Source: Variovorax sp. SG517 (GTDB lineage: Bacteria > Pseudomonadota > Gammaproteobacteria > Burkholderiales > Burkholderiaceae_C). From it: a DNA stretch of 64,000 nt. The position numbers and the translations under genes were made by a program. The notes beneath the pieces are model-generated. The model saw nothing but the letters and a program-made list of their open reading frames with translations. It was not told the origin of the DNA and searched no databases. Shown here piece by piece: positions 25,077 through 34,503 of the stretch (its first letter is position 1; each line of letters begins with the position of its first letter). Location: positions 372,001 through 436,000 of the forward strand of contig NZ_JABMJG010000001.1 in the NCBI RefSeq assembly GCF_013376045.1, in the 5' to 3' direction.

Positions 25077-26492
25077 TTAGCCGCCGGAGGCTGTCACACG
25101 CGCTTGCGCCACGGCCTCGTCGGCGTCGTGCAGCGCCACGCGGAACACGCTGCCGCTGCCCAGGCGGGAACGCACGCTGACCGGGTGACCCAGCACGTGC
25201 GACAGGCGCGCGACGATGGCGAGGCCCAGGCCGAAGCCGTCGGAGGTGCCGGCATGGTCGGCGACCTTGTAGAACTCCAGGAACACGTCGCGCAGGTGCT
25301 CGGGCGCGATGCCGATGCCGGTGTCCCACACCTCCACGCGCAGGCCGTCGCGGGTCTGGCGGGCGGCGAGCAGCACGCCGCCTTCGGTCGTGTACTTGAT
25401 CGCGTTGGCCAGCAGGTTGCCGATCATGCGGCGCACGCGGATCGGGTCGGTCAGGAACGAGCCCTCGCACATGTGCACGCGGAAATCCAGGCCGCGGCTC
25501 TCGGCCACGGGGCGGTACTGCAGTTCCAGGTCGTGCAGAAGCTCGGGCACGTCGACCCGCTCGACGTGCAGGCGCACCTGGCCCGAATCGATGCGCGCCA
25601 GGTCGAACATGGAGTCGAACAGCGCATTCACCGCGTGGGTGGCGCGCACGATCTTCGGCGCGAGCTCGAGCACCAGTTCGGGCTCGTTGCGCAGCCAGTC
25701 GGCGTACAACGAAAGCGCCAGCACCGGCTGGCGCATGTCGTGCGCAGCGCTGGCCAGGAAGCGGTTCTTCATGGCCACGGCCGACACCGCCGCCTGCCGC
25801 TGCTGGGTCAGCGACTTGATCAGGATGTGGTTGTGGAACAGCAGCTCCAGGCTGTTGCGCGCCGTCTCGTGGATGTGCCGCCCGGCCCGCAGCAGCAGGA
25901 ACCAGTGAAGGATCGGCAATATGGGCATCAGGTAGCCGTACTGGAACTGCGGGTGATGCATCGTGATGGACACCAGCCGTATCAGCACCGCCCCCAGCAT
26001 CGTGATGAACAGCGTGTTGACGTAGCGCTTGAGCAGCGGCGGATGCAGCGCCAGCCCGTTGAGCGGGAAGGTGCCCACGCCGGCCACGATGAGCCAGCTC
26101 ATGAACTGGTTGACCTGCGGCGTGCGCTCGAAGAACAGCAGCACCGAAAGCCCCCACACCACCGCGCTGGTGCTCCAGACGAAGCCGTAGCGCTCGGTGA
26201 ACTGCTGCTGCGCCGCGGCGCTGCGTCCCGCGTAGCGCAGGGCGTAGACCCGCGCGCCCCAGGCCCGGCAGGCTGTGGCGATCAGGCCGGCCAGGAGCCA
26301 GATGAGCAGTTCCCAGCGGGGCACATAGGCCCAGTTCAGGCCGACCATGGCCGGCATCAGCGCGGCGGAAACGAGATAGGAGCCCTTCGCCGAGCGCATC
26401 AGGCTGCGGATGAGCTCGCCGCGTACCCACGATTCGGCTTCATCGGCCGAAGCCGGGGCGGGGGTCATGCTGGCGATCGACGCATTGGCCAT
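25077..26492 (-). CDS. Membrane sensor histidine kinase
   Basis: 471 residues. About six membrane segments in residues 38-205 form a compact sensor without a recognisable periplasmic domain. A linker helix leads to the H-box (FLASAAHDMRQPVLAL, His251), N-box (MIGNLLANAIKYT), G1 (VWDTGIGIAPE) and G2 (GFGLGLAIV). The HDMRQP form of the H-box is typical of kinases that pair with NarL-type regulators, and such a regulator is encoded convergently at 24325. No receiver domain is attached. Stimulus unknown. Confidence 0.88.
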   Translation of the reverse strand: MANASIASMTPAPASADEAESWVRGELIRSLMRSAKGSYLVSAALMPAMVGLNWAYVPRWELLIWLLAGLIATACRAWGARVYALRYAGRSAAAQQQFTERYGFVWSTSAVVWGLSVLLFFERTPQVNQFMSWLIVAGVGTFPLNGLALHPPLLKRYVNTLFITMLGAVLIRLVSITMHHPQFQYGYLMPILPILHWFLLLRAGRHIHETARNSLELLFHNHILIKSLTQQRQAAVSAVAMKNRFLASAAHDMRQPVLALSLYADWLRNEPELVLELAPKIVRATHAVNALFDSMFDLARIDSGQVRLHVERVDVPELLHDLELQYRPVAESRGLDFRVHMCEGSFLTDPIRVRRMIGNLLANAIKYTTEGGVLLAARQTRDGLRVEVWDTGIGIAPEHLRDVFLEFYKVADHAGTSDGFGLGLAIVARLSHVLGHPVSVRSRLGSGSVFRVALHDADEAVAQARVTASGG

Positions 26493-26591
26493 AAGCCGGC
26501 GATCTTAACGGGCAGTCCGCCATTGTTTCTTGGGGTAACAATCGAGAATCAGGTCAACAATCGAGTCCTTAACCAGGAAGAATTAACGCGC

Positions 26592-26993
26592 ATGTTGTCC
26601 CACGTCTACATCGGTGCGAACGACTTCGAGCGCGCGTTCTCCTTCTATTCGGCGCTCATGGGCGAACTGGGCCTGAAGCTGAGGTTCCGGGACGACGGCA
26701 AGCCCTGGGCCGGCTGGCAAAGCCCCGACGCGCCTCGCCCGCTCTTCCTGGTGGGTACCCCGTACGACGATCAGGCGGCCTCGCCCGGCAACGGCCAGAT
26801 GGTGGCGCTGATGGCCGCCGACCGCGCCATGGTGGACCGCGCCCACGCCACCGCGCTGGCGCAAGGCGGCACCTGCGAGGGCCCGCCCGGCCTCAGGCCG
26901 CACTACCACGCCGACTACTATGGGGCCTACTTCCGCGATCCCGATGGCAACAAGCTCTGCGTCTGCTGCCACACTCCACCGAATCCATGCTGA
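26592..26993 (+). CDS. VOC-superfamily (glyoxalase/bleomycin-resistance-like) protein
   Basis: 133 residues. Paired beta-alpha-beta-beta-beta modules start with SHVYIGANDFERAFSFYSAL and end with DYYGAYFRDPDGNKLCVCCH, typical of small VOC dimers that bind a metal or small molecule. N-terminal metal ligand His is in SHVYIG and a Glu/Asp appears in the C-terminal strand. No specific substrate can be named. The gene overlaps the next one by 7 nt. Confidence 0.82.
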   Translation: MLSHVYIGANDFERAFSFYSALMGELGLKLRFRDDGKPWAGWQSPDAPRPLFLVGTPYDDQAASPGNGQMVALMAADRAMVDRAHATALAQGGTCEGPPGLRPHYHADYYGAYFRDPDGNKLCVCCHTPPNPC

Positions 26994-27388
26994 ACAACCT
27001 GACTCCCTTCCTCGTCCACTGGGCCATCACCGGCATCTCGCTGTGGGTCGCAAGCCATCTCTTTCGCGGACTGAAGTTCGACAGCACCGGCGCGCTGATC
27101 GTCTCGGCGCTGCTGCTGGGCCTGGCCAACGCCATCGTCAAGCCCCTGCTGATCGTGCTCACGCTGCCGCTGACGCTGGTGACCTTCGGGCTCTTCCTGC
27201 TGGTCATCAACGCGCTGATGATCCTGCTGGTGGCCGCGCTGGTGAAGGGCTTCAGGGTGTCGGGCTTCTGGACCGCGCTGTTCGCGAGCATCTTCATCTC
27301 GCTGCTGAGCATCGTCATCGGCTCGCTCGTCACCGGCGGCGACCCTGCCGAGAAGGTGCAGATGCCGCAGAGCGGCAACTGGCTCTGA
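26987..27388 (+). CDS. Small membrane protein, YvlD/phage-holin-4 family (DUF360-like)
   Basis: 133 residues with four hydrophobic helices: VHWAITGISLWVASHLF, ALIVSALLLGLANAIVKPL, FGLFLLVINALMILLVAAL and ALFASIFISLLSIVIG. LGLANAIVKPLL is the conserved core of the YvlD/holin-like family. Despite the family name nothing nearby is phage-derived. Function unknown; envelope-stress roles are proposed for relatives. Translationally coupled to the VOC gene. Confidence 0.8.
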   Translation: MLNNLTPFLVHWAITGISLWVASHLFRGLKFDSTGALIVSALLLGLANAIVKPLLIVLTLPLTLVTFGLFLLVINALMILLVAALVKGFRVSGFWTALFASIFISLLSIVIGSLVTGGDPAEKVQMPQSGNWL

Positions 27389-27536
27389 GCGGGAACTCGC
27401 GGCCTGCGCGCCGGCTGAACGAAGAGCGCGCCTGAGCGCGCGGCGCCATCCCATATTCTGCGGAGGCACGGCGCGCGGCGGCTGCCTATGATCCGCCTCA
27501 CCCCGGCACCGAGACCGGCGGAACGAGGAGCCCCCC

Positions 27537-28481
27537 ATGAAGATCGCCTTCACGTCGTGCATGAACTTCAAACCTGGCGCGCAGGGCTACCAGCGCGTCT
27601 GGAACCGCATCGCGCAGGAGCAGCCCGACTACCTGTTCCTTCTGGGCGACCAGATCTACATGGACTACTTTCCGAACCTGGGCGAGCCGGCAGGATGGAC
27701 CGCCGCCAAGTTCGCCGACGTGATGCAGGGCAAGTACGAAGCGCAGTGGGCCGTTGCGAACTTCAAGGCCCTGCGCGACGCGCTGCGCCAGAAGCAGGAC
27801 AACGGCGGCGGCGTGTACGGCACCTGGGACGACCACGACTTCGCCTGGAACAACGCGCGCGGCTCTGACGTCGGCGCAGCAGTGAAGCAGCAGACACGCC
27901 GGCTCTTCACCAAGTACATGCAGATCGGGCAACTGGACAACCCCGCGCACCTCGACCCGGCCGTGGACGGCATCTACTACTCGATCCCGCTGATGCACCA
28001 GCAGCAGCGCATCGGCAAGGCCATCTTCCTCGACACCCGCTGGTACAGCGCCGCCCCCGGCGACGCCAGTCCGCTGCTCGGGCAGAAGCAGCTCGACTAC
28101 CTGAAGCAGGAACTCGCCGGCGAACAGGGCTACGTGCTGATCTGCGCCGGCATGCCCATCCGCGCGACCGGCAACGGCTGGCTGCGCTACCGCGACGACT
28201 ACGCGAAGTTCCGCGCGATCATCCAGGGGCGCAAGTCGATCTTCCTGACCGGCGACATCCACGAGAACGCCTTCCTGCCGCCGGCCGGCGAAACGAAGAT
28301 GTTCGAGGTGGTCTCATCGGGCGCCTTCGTCACCAAGTACTACCTCACGGGCGAGCGCGAGAACTTCGGCATCCTCGAATACACGCCCGCGAGCACGGAC
28401 ATCAAGCTGTTCGACAAGAAGGGGCTGGAAAAGCACAACGTCATCGACAACGCCACCTTCATGCACCAGGAGATCCGCTGA
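27537..28481 (+). CDS. PhoD-like metallophosphatase (cytoplasmic form)
   Basis: 314 residues with no signal peptide (MKIAFTSCMNF). Metallophosphatase motifs: FLLGDQIYMDYF, GTWDDHDFAWNNARG, and GDIHENAF near residue 238-246. The length and the lack of the N-terminal fibronectin-like region place it in a short PhoD-like branch distinct from the exported copy at 1-371. Probably a phosphodiesterase or monoesterase needing calcium/iron; the substrate is not clear. GAGGAG precedes ATG 27537. It is convergent with the sugar ABC operon, 30 bp apart. Confidence 0.85.
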   Translation: MKIAFTSCMNFKPGAQGYQRVWNRIAQEQPDYLFLLGDQIYMDYFPNLGEPAGWTAAKFADVMQGKYEAQWAVANFKALRDALRQKQDNGGGVYGTWDDHDFAWNNARGSDVGAAVKQQTRRLFTKYMQIGQLDNPAHLDPAVDGIYYSIPLMHQQQRIGKAIFLDTRWYSAAPGDASPLLGQKQLDYLKQELAGEQGYVLICAGMPIRATGNGWLRYRDDYAKFRAIIQGRKSIFLTGDIHENAFLPPAGETKMFEVVSSGAFVTKYYLTGERENFGILEYTPASTDIKLFDKKGLEKHNVIDNATFMHQEIR

Positions 28482-28511
28482 AGGCCTCCTGGCCTTCCGG
28501 CGCGCTGCCGC

Positions 28512-29627
28512 CTACTTGCCCCAGATCGCCTTGTACTGGTTGCGGTAGCCGTTGTCGGGGTCGAACACGTTCCTCGGCCCGCCGTCCTTGCCGACGTTGC
28601 CCACGGTCACCAGGTGCACCTTGGGCACATAGCCCGACCACTTCTGCTGGGCGAATGCGCGGTTGAGTTCGTCGACGATCTGCCAGCCCTGCATGTTCAG
28701 CGGCTCGGGCACGGTGCCGGCCTGGAAGCGCTGCGTGCGGATGCGCTGGTAGGCCGCCTCCGAGCCGTCGCCGGCCGACACCGCCTTGGGCGCGCCGTCG
28801 CCTTTCTTGCCGGCGGCCGTGAGCGAGGGGCCCATGAAGTCGAAATACAGGTCGTTGATGGCCAGCGAGTGCGTCCACTTGTCGCCGAAGCGCTGCAGCA
28901 GCGCGGTGGTGAGCTGCGGCATGCGGGTGGAGCTCTCGGCGATGGGGCTGTCCTCGAAGCTCAGCACGGTACAGCCGCCGCACTTCTTGATGACGGCCTC
29001 CATCGCCCGCGCCTTGTAGAGCGCAATGGCGTACTGCGAGTCGGTGAAGATCACCACGCCGGCCTTGCCGCCTGAATCGGCCACCACCCACGAGGCGGCG
29101 ACGTCGGCCACGTCGTCGGTCACCGTGGTCACGTTGGCGAAGAGGCCCGCCTTGTCGTTCGGGCCGGGCTGCTCGCCCGAGTGCCAGCCGACCAGCGGAA
29201 CGCCCGACTTGGCCGCGCCCGCGAACGCGGCCTTCTGCTCGGTGGTGTCGAAGCCGCCGACCACGATGCCCGCGGGCTTCACGGCCAGCGCCTGGTTGAG
29301 GGCGGCCGTGCGCCCGCTGACCGTGCCCTGCCCGTCGATCACGCGCACCGTCCAGCCGATGGCTCGGCCGGCTTCTTCCACGCCTTTGCTGACGCCGACG
29401 ATGCCGCCGTTCTTCATGTCGCCCGCGACGAAGACGATGGTCTTGCCGGCCGCCGCCTTCGGGCCGGCGGTGGGGCCGTCCCACTTCTCCTTGGTCATGG
29501 TCGCGACCTCGACCTTCTTCTTCGCGGCATCCAGAAAGTCGTCGGCCATGGCCTTCGGCGCCAGCGCGGCTGTGCACAGCGCCAGCACCGCGGCGGCGAC
29601 GGTGCGCGCGGGAACACTCTTCTTCAT
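28512..29627 (-). CDS. Sugar-type ABC transporter periplasmic binding protein (RbsB-like)
   Basis: 371 residues. A signal peptide (AAAVLALCTAALAPKAMA) is followed by a type-I periplasmic binding fold: TIVFVAGDMKNGGIVGVSKGV, KPAGIVVGGFD and VVIFTDSQYAIALYKARAME. Two close cysteines occur in KKCGGCTVL, which may form a disulfide. It is the last gene of the leftward SMP-30/ATPase/permease operon and, by context with the idonate-type operators, probably binds a sugar acid or lactone. Confidence 0.87.
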   Translation of the reverse strand: MKKSVPARTVAAAVLALCTAALAPKAMADDFLDAAKKKVEVATMTKEKWDGPTAGPKAAAGKTIVFVAGDMKNGGIVGVSKGVEEAGRAIGWTVRVIDGQGTVSGRTAALNQALAVKPAGIVVGGFDTTEQKAAFAGAAKSGVPLVGWHSGEQPGPNDKAGLFANVTTVTDDVADVAASWVVADSGGKAGVVIFTDSQYAIALYKARAMEAVIKKCGGCTVLSFEDSPIAESSTRMPQLTTALLQRFGDKWTHSLAINDLYFDFMGPSLTAAGKKGDGAPKAVSAGDGSEAAYQRIRTQRFQAGTVPEPLNMQGWQIVDELNRAFAQQKWSGYVPKVHLVTVGNVGKDGGPRNVFDPDNGYRNQYKAIWGK

Positions 29628-29655
29628 GCTTGTCTCCAGTCGTCGTAGTGAGCCG

Positions 29656-30744
29656 TCATTCCGACGGCGTTGAGGGAACCGGTTGCGCGTGATCGAGCTG
29701 CCGCTCGGCGATGCGCCGCTTGATCGAGCGGTTGCGCCGCTGCTGAGCCCAGCCCGCGATGCCGATGGACACCAGCAGCGTCAGGCCATTGAAGAGCGGC
29801 TCCACGTAGAAGGCGCCGCCGAACTGCTGGATGCCCGAGATGCCGATGGCGAGGATCGCCACGCCCACCAGCGTGCCCCACACGTTCACGCGGCCGGGCC
29901 GGATGGTGGTGGAGCCGAGGAACGCGCCCACCAGCGCCGGCAGCAGGAATTCGAGCCCCACGCTCGCCTGTCCGATCTGCAGCCGCGAAGCCAGCAGCAC
30001 GCCCGCGAAGCCCGACAGCAGCCCCGAAGCGACGAAGGCGCCCATCACGTGCCTGCGCACCGAGATGCCGTTGAGCTGCGCCGCCTTCGGGTTCGCGCCG
30101 ATCACGTACAGCGCGCGGCCCAGCGGGGTGAACTCGGTCACCACCCACAGCGTGAGGCTCACCGCGAGCACGTAGAACGCGCCCACCGGCAGCCCCAGCA
30201 GGCTGCCGCCCGCGATGCCCACGAAGCCATCGGGCAGCTCGCCCACCACCTGCCGACCGCCGCTGTGCCACATGGCCACGGCGTAGATCACCGTGCCCGT
30301 GCCCAGCGTGGCGATGAAGGAGTCGATCTGCGCCAGCTCGACCAGCAGCCCGTTGAGCACGCCGAACAGCGCCGCGCACAGCAGCACCACCAGCACCGCC
30401 GCCGGCCACGGCAGGCCCAGTTGGGTCTGCAGGCTGATCGCGAGGATGTGCCACAGCACTATGCCGTAGCCCACGGTGAGGTCGATCTTGCCGGTGATCA
30501 TCGGGATGGTCGCGGCCAGCGCCAGCAGCGCGATCACCGACTTGTCGGCCAGGATCGCGCGCAGGTTGAAGAGCGTCGGAAAGGTCTCGGGCAGCAGCAC
30601 CGAGAACAGCAGCGCGAGCGCCACCGTGAGCACGACGAGGCCGTAGACAGGCATCGCGCGGCCCAGGCTCTGCGCGAGGGAGACGGCCTCGCCGTCCAAG
30701 GACTTGTCGGGCTCCAGCGCCGTGGACTTGATCGAGCTGCTCAT
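29656..30744 (-). CDS. Sugar-type ABC transporter permease (RbsC-like)
   Basis: 362 residues with eight to ten membrane segments. LALAATIPMITGKIDLTVGYG, GVLNGLLVELAQIDSFIATLG and ALYVIGANPKAAQLNGISVRR carry the conserved RbsC/AraH signatures, including the EAA-like coupling loop. ATG 30744 overlaps the upstream ATPase stop by ATGA. A single permease gene implies a homodimer, as is normal for this family. Confidence 0.9.
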   Translation of the reverse strand: MSSSIKSTALEPDKSLDGEAVSLAQSLGRAMPVYGLVVLTVALALLFSVLLPETFPTLFNLRAILADKSVIALLALAATIPMITGKIDLTVGYGIVLWHILAISLQTQLGLPWPAAVLVVLLCAALFGVLNGLLVELAQIDSFIATLGTGTVIYAVAMWHSGGRQVVGELPDGFVGIAGGSLLGLPVGAFYVLAVSLTLWVVTEFTPLGRALYVIGANPKAAQLNGISVRRHVMGAFVASGLLSGFAGVLLASRLQIGQASVGLEFLLPALVGAFLGSTTIRPGRVNVWGTLVGVAILAIGISGIQQFGGAFYVEPLFNGLTLLVSIGIAGWAQQRRNRSIKRRIAERQLDHAQPVPSTPSE

Positions 30745-32255
30745 ACGGGATGTTCCTCGCGCGTCGCCGCGCCTGCTGCCAATGCCAGGAGTCTTTCGAC
30801 GGTGATCGCATCGCCCGTGAGCTCGGCCGCGATCAGCCCGTCGCGAAAGACGAGCACGCGGGTGCACACGGTCGCGATCTCCTCGAAGTCGGTGGAGACG
30901 ACGACCAGCGCCGTGCCGGCCTCGGCGCGCTCGCGCAGCACGCCGTAGATCTGCCGCTTGGCGCCCACGTCCACGCCCGCGGTCGGCTCCTCGAGCACCA
31001 CCAGCGGCTTGTCGAGATGGAACCAGCGCGCCAGCACCACCTTCTGCTGGTTGCCGCCCGAGAGCTGCTGCACCTCGGCCGAGGGCGCGGGCGGGTTGAT
31101 GTCGAAGCGGCGGATGAGCGCGAGCGCACCCTCGTTCTCGCGGCGCGGCCGGTCGAAGGCCAGGCCACGGTCGCCGTGCAGCGTCGAATTGGGAAAGAGG
31201 TTCTCCAGCACGCTCATCGAGCCGGCCAGGTTCTCTTCGAGCCGTTCGCCGGCCACGTAGGCCACGCCCGCGCGAATCGCATCGGCCGGGCAGCCGAAGG
31301 CGCAGGCCTTGCCCAGCAGCTGCATGCGCCCGGCCGACAGCGGCTCGCGACCGAAGATCGCGCGGCTGATGGCCTCGTGCCCCGCGCCGCGCAGGCCCAC
31401 GAGCCCCAGCACCTCGCCGCGGTGCACGGCCAGGCTCAGTGGGCCGGCGTTGCCGCTGGCCGCACCTTCGAGTTGCAGCACGGGCTCGCTGCGCACAGGC
31501 ATCTTGGCCTTCTGCACCGCGGCCGAGAGCGCCTTGCCCACGATCAGCCCCACCAGCTCGCCCTCGCTGGTCTGCGCCGTGGTCTTCACCGCTACCAGCC
31601 TGCCGTCGCGCATCACGGCCGCGCGGTCCGAAATGGCCATCACCTCGTCGAGCCGGTGCGACACGTACATCATCGCCATGCCCTGGCGGCGCAGCTCGCG
31701 CAGCACGCCGAACATGCGCTCCACGTCGCTCATCGGCAGGCTGGCCGAGGGCTCGTCGAGCACCAGCAGCCGCGCCTTCACTTCGAGCGCGCGGCCGATG
31801 GCGAGCAGCGATTTCTCGGCGCGCGTGAGCGAGAACACGCGGCGGCCGGGGTCGATGTCACAGCCCACGCGCGCCATCACGCGGCGCGCCGTGTCGTTCG
31901 CCGCCTTCCAGTCGATGAGGCCGAAGCGGCGCGGGTAGCCGGTGCCCAGGCCCACGTTCTCGGCGACGGTCATCCACTCGACGAGGCCCAGGTCCTGGTG
32001 GATGAAGGCCACCGGCTGCTCGCGCCGGTCGCCGCGCCGCCACTCGGACTGCGGCCGGCCGTCGAAAAGAATCTCTCCGTCGTCCACCGCGTGGATGCCC
32101 GCGAGCAGCTTGATGAGCGTGGACTTGCCCGCGCCGTTCTCGCCCAGCAGCGCGAGGATTTCTCCGGCACGCACGTCCAGCGTGACCTTGTCGACCGCCT
32201 GCGTGCCGCCGAAGCGCTTGCTCACGGCCTTGAACTGCAGCAGCGGCGTGCTCAT
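30741..32255 (-). CDS. Sugar-type ABC transporter ATP-binding protein (RbsA-like, double domain)
   Basis: 504 residues with two ATPase domains. Domain 1 has Walker A GENGAGKSTLIK, Walker B LLVLDEPSASLP, but its signature is FSLTRAEKSLLAIGRAL instead of the canonical LSGGQ. Domain 2 keeps a normal signature LSGGNQQKVVLARW and LVVLEEPTAGVDVGAKR, but its Walker A region (LGLVGLRGAGHEAISRAIFG) lacks the lysine, as is common in RbsA/MglA homologues. Coupled by ATGA overlaps to both neighbours. Probable sugar-acid importer. Confidence 0.9.
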   Translation of the reverse strand: MSTPLLQFKAVSKRFGGTQAVDKVTLDVRAGEILALLGENGAGKSTLIKLLAGIHAVDDGEILFDGRPQSEWRRGDRREQPVAFIHQDLGLVEWMTVAENVGLGTGYPRRFGLIDWKAANDTARRVMARVGCDIDPGRRVFSLTRAEKSLLAIGRALEVKARLLVLDEPSASLPMSDVERMFGVLRELRRQGMAMMYVSHRLDEVMAISDRAAVMRDGRLVAVKTTAQTSEGELVGLIVGKALSAAVQKAKMPVRSEPVLQLEGAASGNAGPLSLAVHRGEVLGLVGLRGAGHEAISRAIFGREPLSAGRMQLLGKACAFGCPADAIRAGVAYVAGERLEENLAGSMSVLENLFPNSTLHGDRGLAFDRPRRENEGALALIRRFDINPPAPSAEVQQLSGGNQQKVVLARWFHLDKPLVVLEEPTAGVDVGAKRQIYGVLRERAEAGTALVVVSTDFEEIATVCTRVLVFRDGLIAAELTGDAITVERLLALAAGAATREEHPV

Positions 32256-33184
32256 GCGCGCACCGCCCCGCTCGTGTTCAGCCGGATGCGGTAGAGCGAG
32301 GTCGACGCGCACACGAAGAGCTCGTTGCCGTCGGCGCCGCCGAAGGTGAGATTGCCCACCTTCTCCGGCACCGCGATGCGCGCCAGGCGCGTGCCGTCGG
32401 GGTGGTAGACCTGCACGCTGTCGGCGCTGCTGGTGTAGACGAAGCCGTGCACGTCGACGCGGAATCCGTCGGAAAGCCCCGGGTTCACCACCGCGAACAC
32501 GCGCGGGTTCGCGAGGTCCTGCCCGCCGATCACGTCGAACGCGACGATGTGGTGGTTCCCCGAGCCGTCGGTGCGCAGCGCGGCCGAGGTGTCGCTCACG
32601 TACAGGACGCGCTCGTCGGGCGAGAACGCCAGGCCGTTGGGTTCCTCCACGAAGTCGCTCACCGAGCGCAGCGCGCCGCTTGCCGGGTCGAAGCGGAACA
32701 CGTGGTTGCGGTCCAGTTCGCTGCACGCCTTGTGCCCCTCGCGGTCGGAGACGATGCCGTAGGGCGGATCGGTGAACCAGATGCTGCCGTCGCGCTTCAC
32801 GACGATGTCGTTGGGCGAATTGAGCCGGCGACCCTGGTAGCGGTCGACCACCACTTCGTCGGGCAGCGGCCGCAGGCCTTCGCCGGACCCCGCGAAGCGC
32901 GTGCGCACGATGGCGCGCAGCCCGTGCGAGCAATGCAGCAGCGCCCCGTCGGCCTCGCGCGCGTGGCCGTTGGTGAACTCCACGCCCTCGCGCCACACGC
33001 TCATGCCGTCTTCGGCGTGCCAGCGCAGCATGCGGTTGTTGGGAATGTCGCTCCACAGCACCGAGCCGTCCTCGCGCATCCACACCGGCCCTTCGCTCCA
33101 GACGGCGCCGGTGCACAGGCGTTCGAGCGCACCGGCCCCTTGGGCGACGGGAGCGAAACGGGAGTCGAAGACTTCGATGGTCAT
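32252..33184 (-). CDS. SMP-30/gluconolactonase-family lactonase
   Basis: 310 residues forming a six-bladed propeller. Metal-binding residues are expected in AVWSEGPVW (Glu), RRLNSPNDIVVK (Asn) and GLSDGFRVDVHG (Asp), all present. The family opens sugar lactones such as gluconolactone to the free acid. First gene of the leftward operon; ATG 33184 lies about 50 bp downstream of a GATACCGGTAAC operator, so repression by the divergent LacI-type regulator is likely. Confidence 0.9.
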   Translation of the reverse strand: MTIEVFDSRFAPVAQGAGALERLCTGAVWSEGPVWMREDGSVLWSDIPNNRMLRWHAEDGMSVWREGVEFTNGHAREADGALLHCSHGLRAIVRTRFAGSGEGLRPLPDEVVVDRYQGRRLNSPNDIVVKRDGSIWFTDPPYGIVSDREGHKACSELDRNHVFRFDPASGALRSVSDFVEEPNGLAFSPDERVLYVSDTSAALRTDGSGNHHIVAFDVIGGQDLANPRVFAVVNPGLSDGFRVDVHGFVYTSSADSVQVYHPDGTRLARIAVPEKVGNLTFGGADGNELFVCASTSLYRIRLNTSGAVRA

Positions 33185-33235
33185 GGCCACGGCGCTGGTT
33201 TCCCTGAACTCGGGCTCGCAGTGTGGCAGCAAAAA

Positions 33236-33247
33236 GATACCGGTAAC
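33236..33247. promoter_or_regulatory. GATACCGGTAAC palindrome (operator site 1)
   Basis: The 12-bp near-palindrome has the central CCGG typical of LacI-family operators and resembles GntR/IdnR sites of enteric bacteria. It lies just upstream of the SMP-30/ABC operon. Identical 12-mers occur at 47085-47096 and 47155-47166. Confidence 0.72.
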
Positions 33248-33341
33248 TTAGGCTTTTCCCGTATGCGTCCAGGCCACCATTTCATTCTGCTTTCAAGGCC
33301 ATTAGCGGTATTCTTCGCTCGAAGATTTCGGTACTTATATG

Positions 33342-33353
33342 GTTATCGGTATC
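33342..33353. promoter_or_regulatory. GTTATCGGTATC (operator site 2)
   Basis: The reverse complement, GATACCGATAAC, differs from the other sites by one base. It is 106 bp from site 1, on the repressor side of the divergent gap, so autoregulation and looping are possible. A weaker match lies at 33301-33312. Confidence 0.6.
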
Positions 33354-33438
33354 GCACGTCGCCCGCTCCTTGTCGCATATCCTCGAATCCGCCCTTTCCC
33401 GCCTTCCCCGCCTTCCGAGAGAGAAAGAAAGAAGCCCC

Positions 33439-34503
33439 TTGCCCCCGTCCAAAGCCCCTGCCCCCGCTCCAGCCCTCACCCGCCCCGCGACGATGGCCGA
33501 CGTGGCCGCGCGCGTCGGCGTGTCGAAGATGACGGTGTCGCGCGCGCTCAACCGCAACGCGAGCAGCGACCGCGTGACCTCCGAGGCGCTGCGCCAGCGC
33601 ATCCTGCAGGCCTGCGAGGAGATGGGCTACGTCATCGACCAGACGGCGCGCACCTTCTCCAGCAAGCGATCGGGCTTCGTCGCGGTGCTGATCCCCTCGC
33701 TGAACAACTCCAACTTCTCCGAAACCGCACAGGGCATCACCGCCGCCGTCGAAGCGCGCGGGCTGCAGGTGCTGCTGGGCTACACCGACTACCGCGTGGA
33801 GACCGAGGAGCGCCTGCTGCGCGCCATGCTCGCGCGCCGGCCCGAGGGCGTGATCCTCACCGGCGGCTCGCACACGCCGGCCGCGCGCGCCATGCTGCAG
33901 GCGGCGGGCGTGCCGGTGGTCGAGACCTGGGACCTGCCGGCCACGCCCATCGAGCACACCGTGGGCTTCTCGAACGCCGAGGCCGCCGCCTCGATGGTGC
34001 GCCACCTGCACGCCAAGGGCTACCGGCGCATCGCCTTCATCGGCGGCACCTCCAACCGCGACACGCGCGGCGCCGACCGCCAGCGCGGCTACGCGAACGC
34101 GATCCGCGAACTGGGCCTGCCCGACGGCCGCGTCATCAGCTTCGGCCAGCCGCCGATCTCGATGGCGCAGGGCGGCGAGGCCGTGGCCCAGCTGATCCGC
34201 CAGTGGCCCGACGTGGACGCCGTGATCTGCGTGTCCGACCTCTCGGCCTTCGGCGCACTGATGGAATGCCAGCGCCGCGGCTGGGAAGTGCCCGGGCGCA
34301 TCGCCATCGCCGGCTTCGGCGACTTCGAGGTCGCGCGCGCCTGCCATCCGCGCATCACCACCGTGGCGGTGGATTGCGTGGGCATCGGCAAGGCGGCGGG
34401 AGAACTGCTGCTGCGCGTGATCGACGGCACGCGCGAGGGGCATCGGCCGCCCGCGGAGACGGTGCTGATTCCGTTCCATATCGAGCAGCGCGAGAGTTCC
34501 TAG
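33439..34503 (+). CDS. LacI-family repressor, GntR/IdnR-like
   Basis: About 354 residues from TTG 33439 (purine-rich GAAAGAAG upstream); TTG 33370 and ATG 33493 are alternatives. The helix-turn-helix begins ATMADVAARVGVSKMTVSRAL, followed by the hinge (MGYVIDQTARTFSSKRSG) and a periplasmic-binding-like effector domain. Segments such as EERLLRAMLARRPEGVILTGG and GALMECQRRGWEVPGRIAIAGF resemble the gluconate/idonate repressors GntR and IdnR. Predicted effector: a sugar acid. Predicted targets: itself, the divergent ABC operon and the idn-like genes at 44983-47973. Confidence 0.88.
   Translation: MPPSKAPAPAPALTRPATMADVAARVGVSKMTVSRALNRNASSDRVTSEALRQRILQACEEMGYVIDQTARTFSSKRSGFVAVLIPSLNNSNFSETAQGITAAVEARGLQVLLGYTDYRVETEERLLRAMLARRPEGVILTGGSHTPAARAMLQAAGVPVVETWDLPATPIEHTVGFSNAEAAASMVRHLHAKGYRRIAFIGGTSNRDTRGADRQRGYANAIRELGLPDGRVISFGQPPISMAQGGEAVAQLIRQWPDVDAVICVSDLSAFGALMECQRRGWEVPGRIAIAGFGDFEVARACHPRITTVAVDCVGIGKAAGELLLRVIDGTREGHRPPAETVLIPFHIEQRESS

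Noticed and set aside
26987..27388. Holin-like family name as a sign of prophage.
   Set aside because: The family (YvlD/DUF360) is chromosomal and widespread; no integrase, lysin, capsid or attachment sites are nearby.
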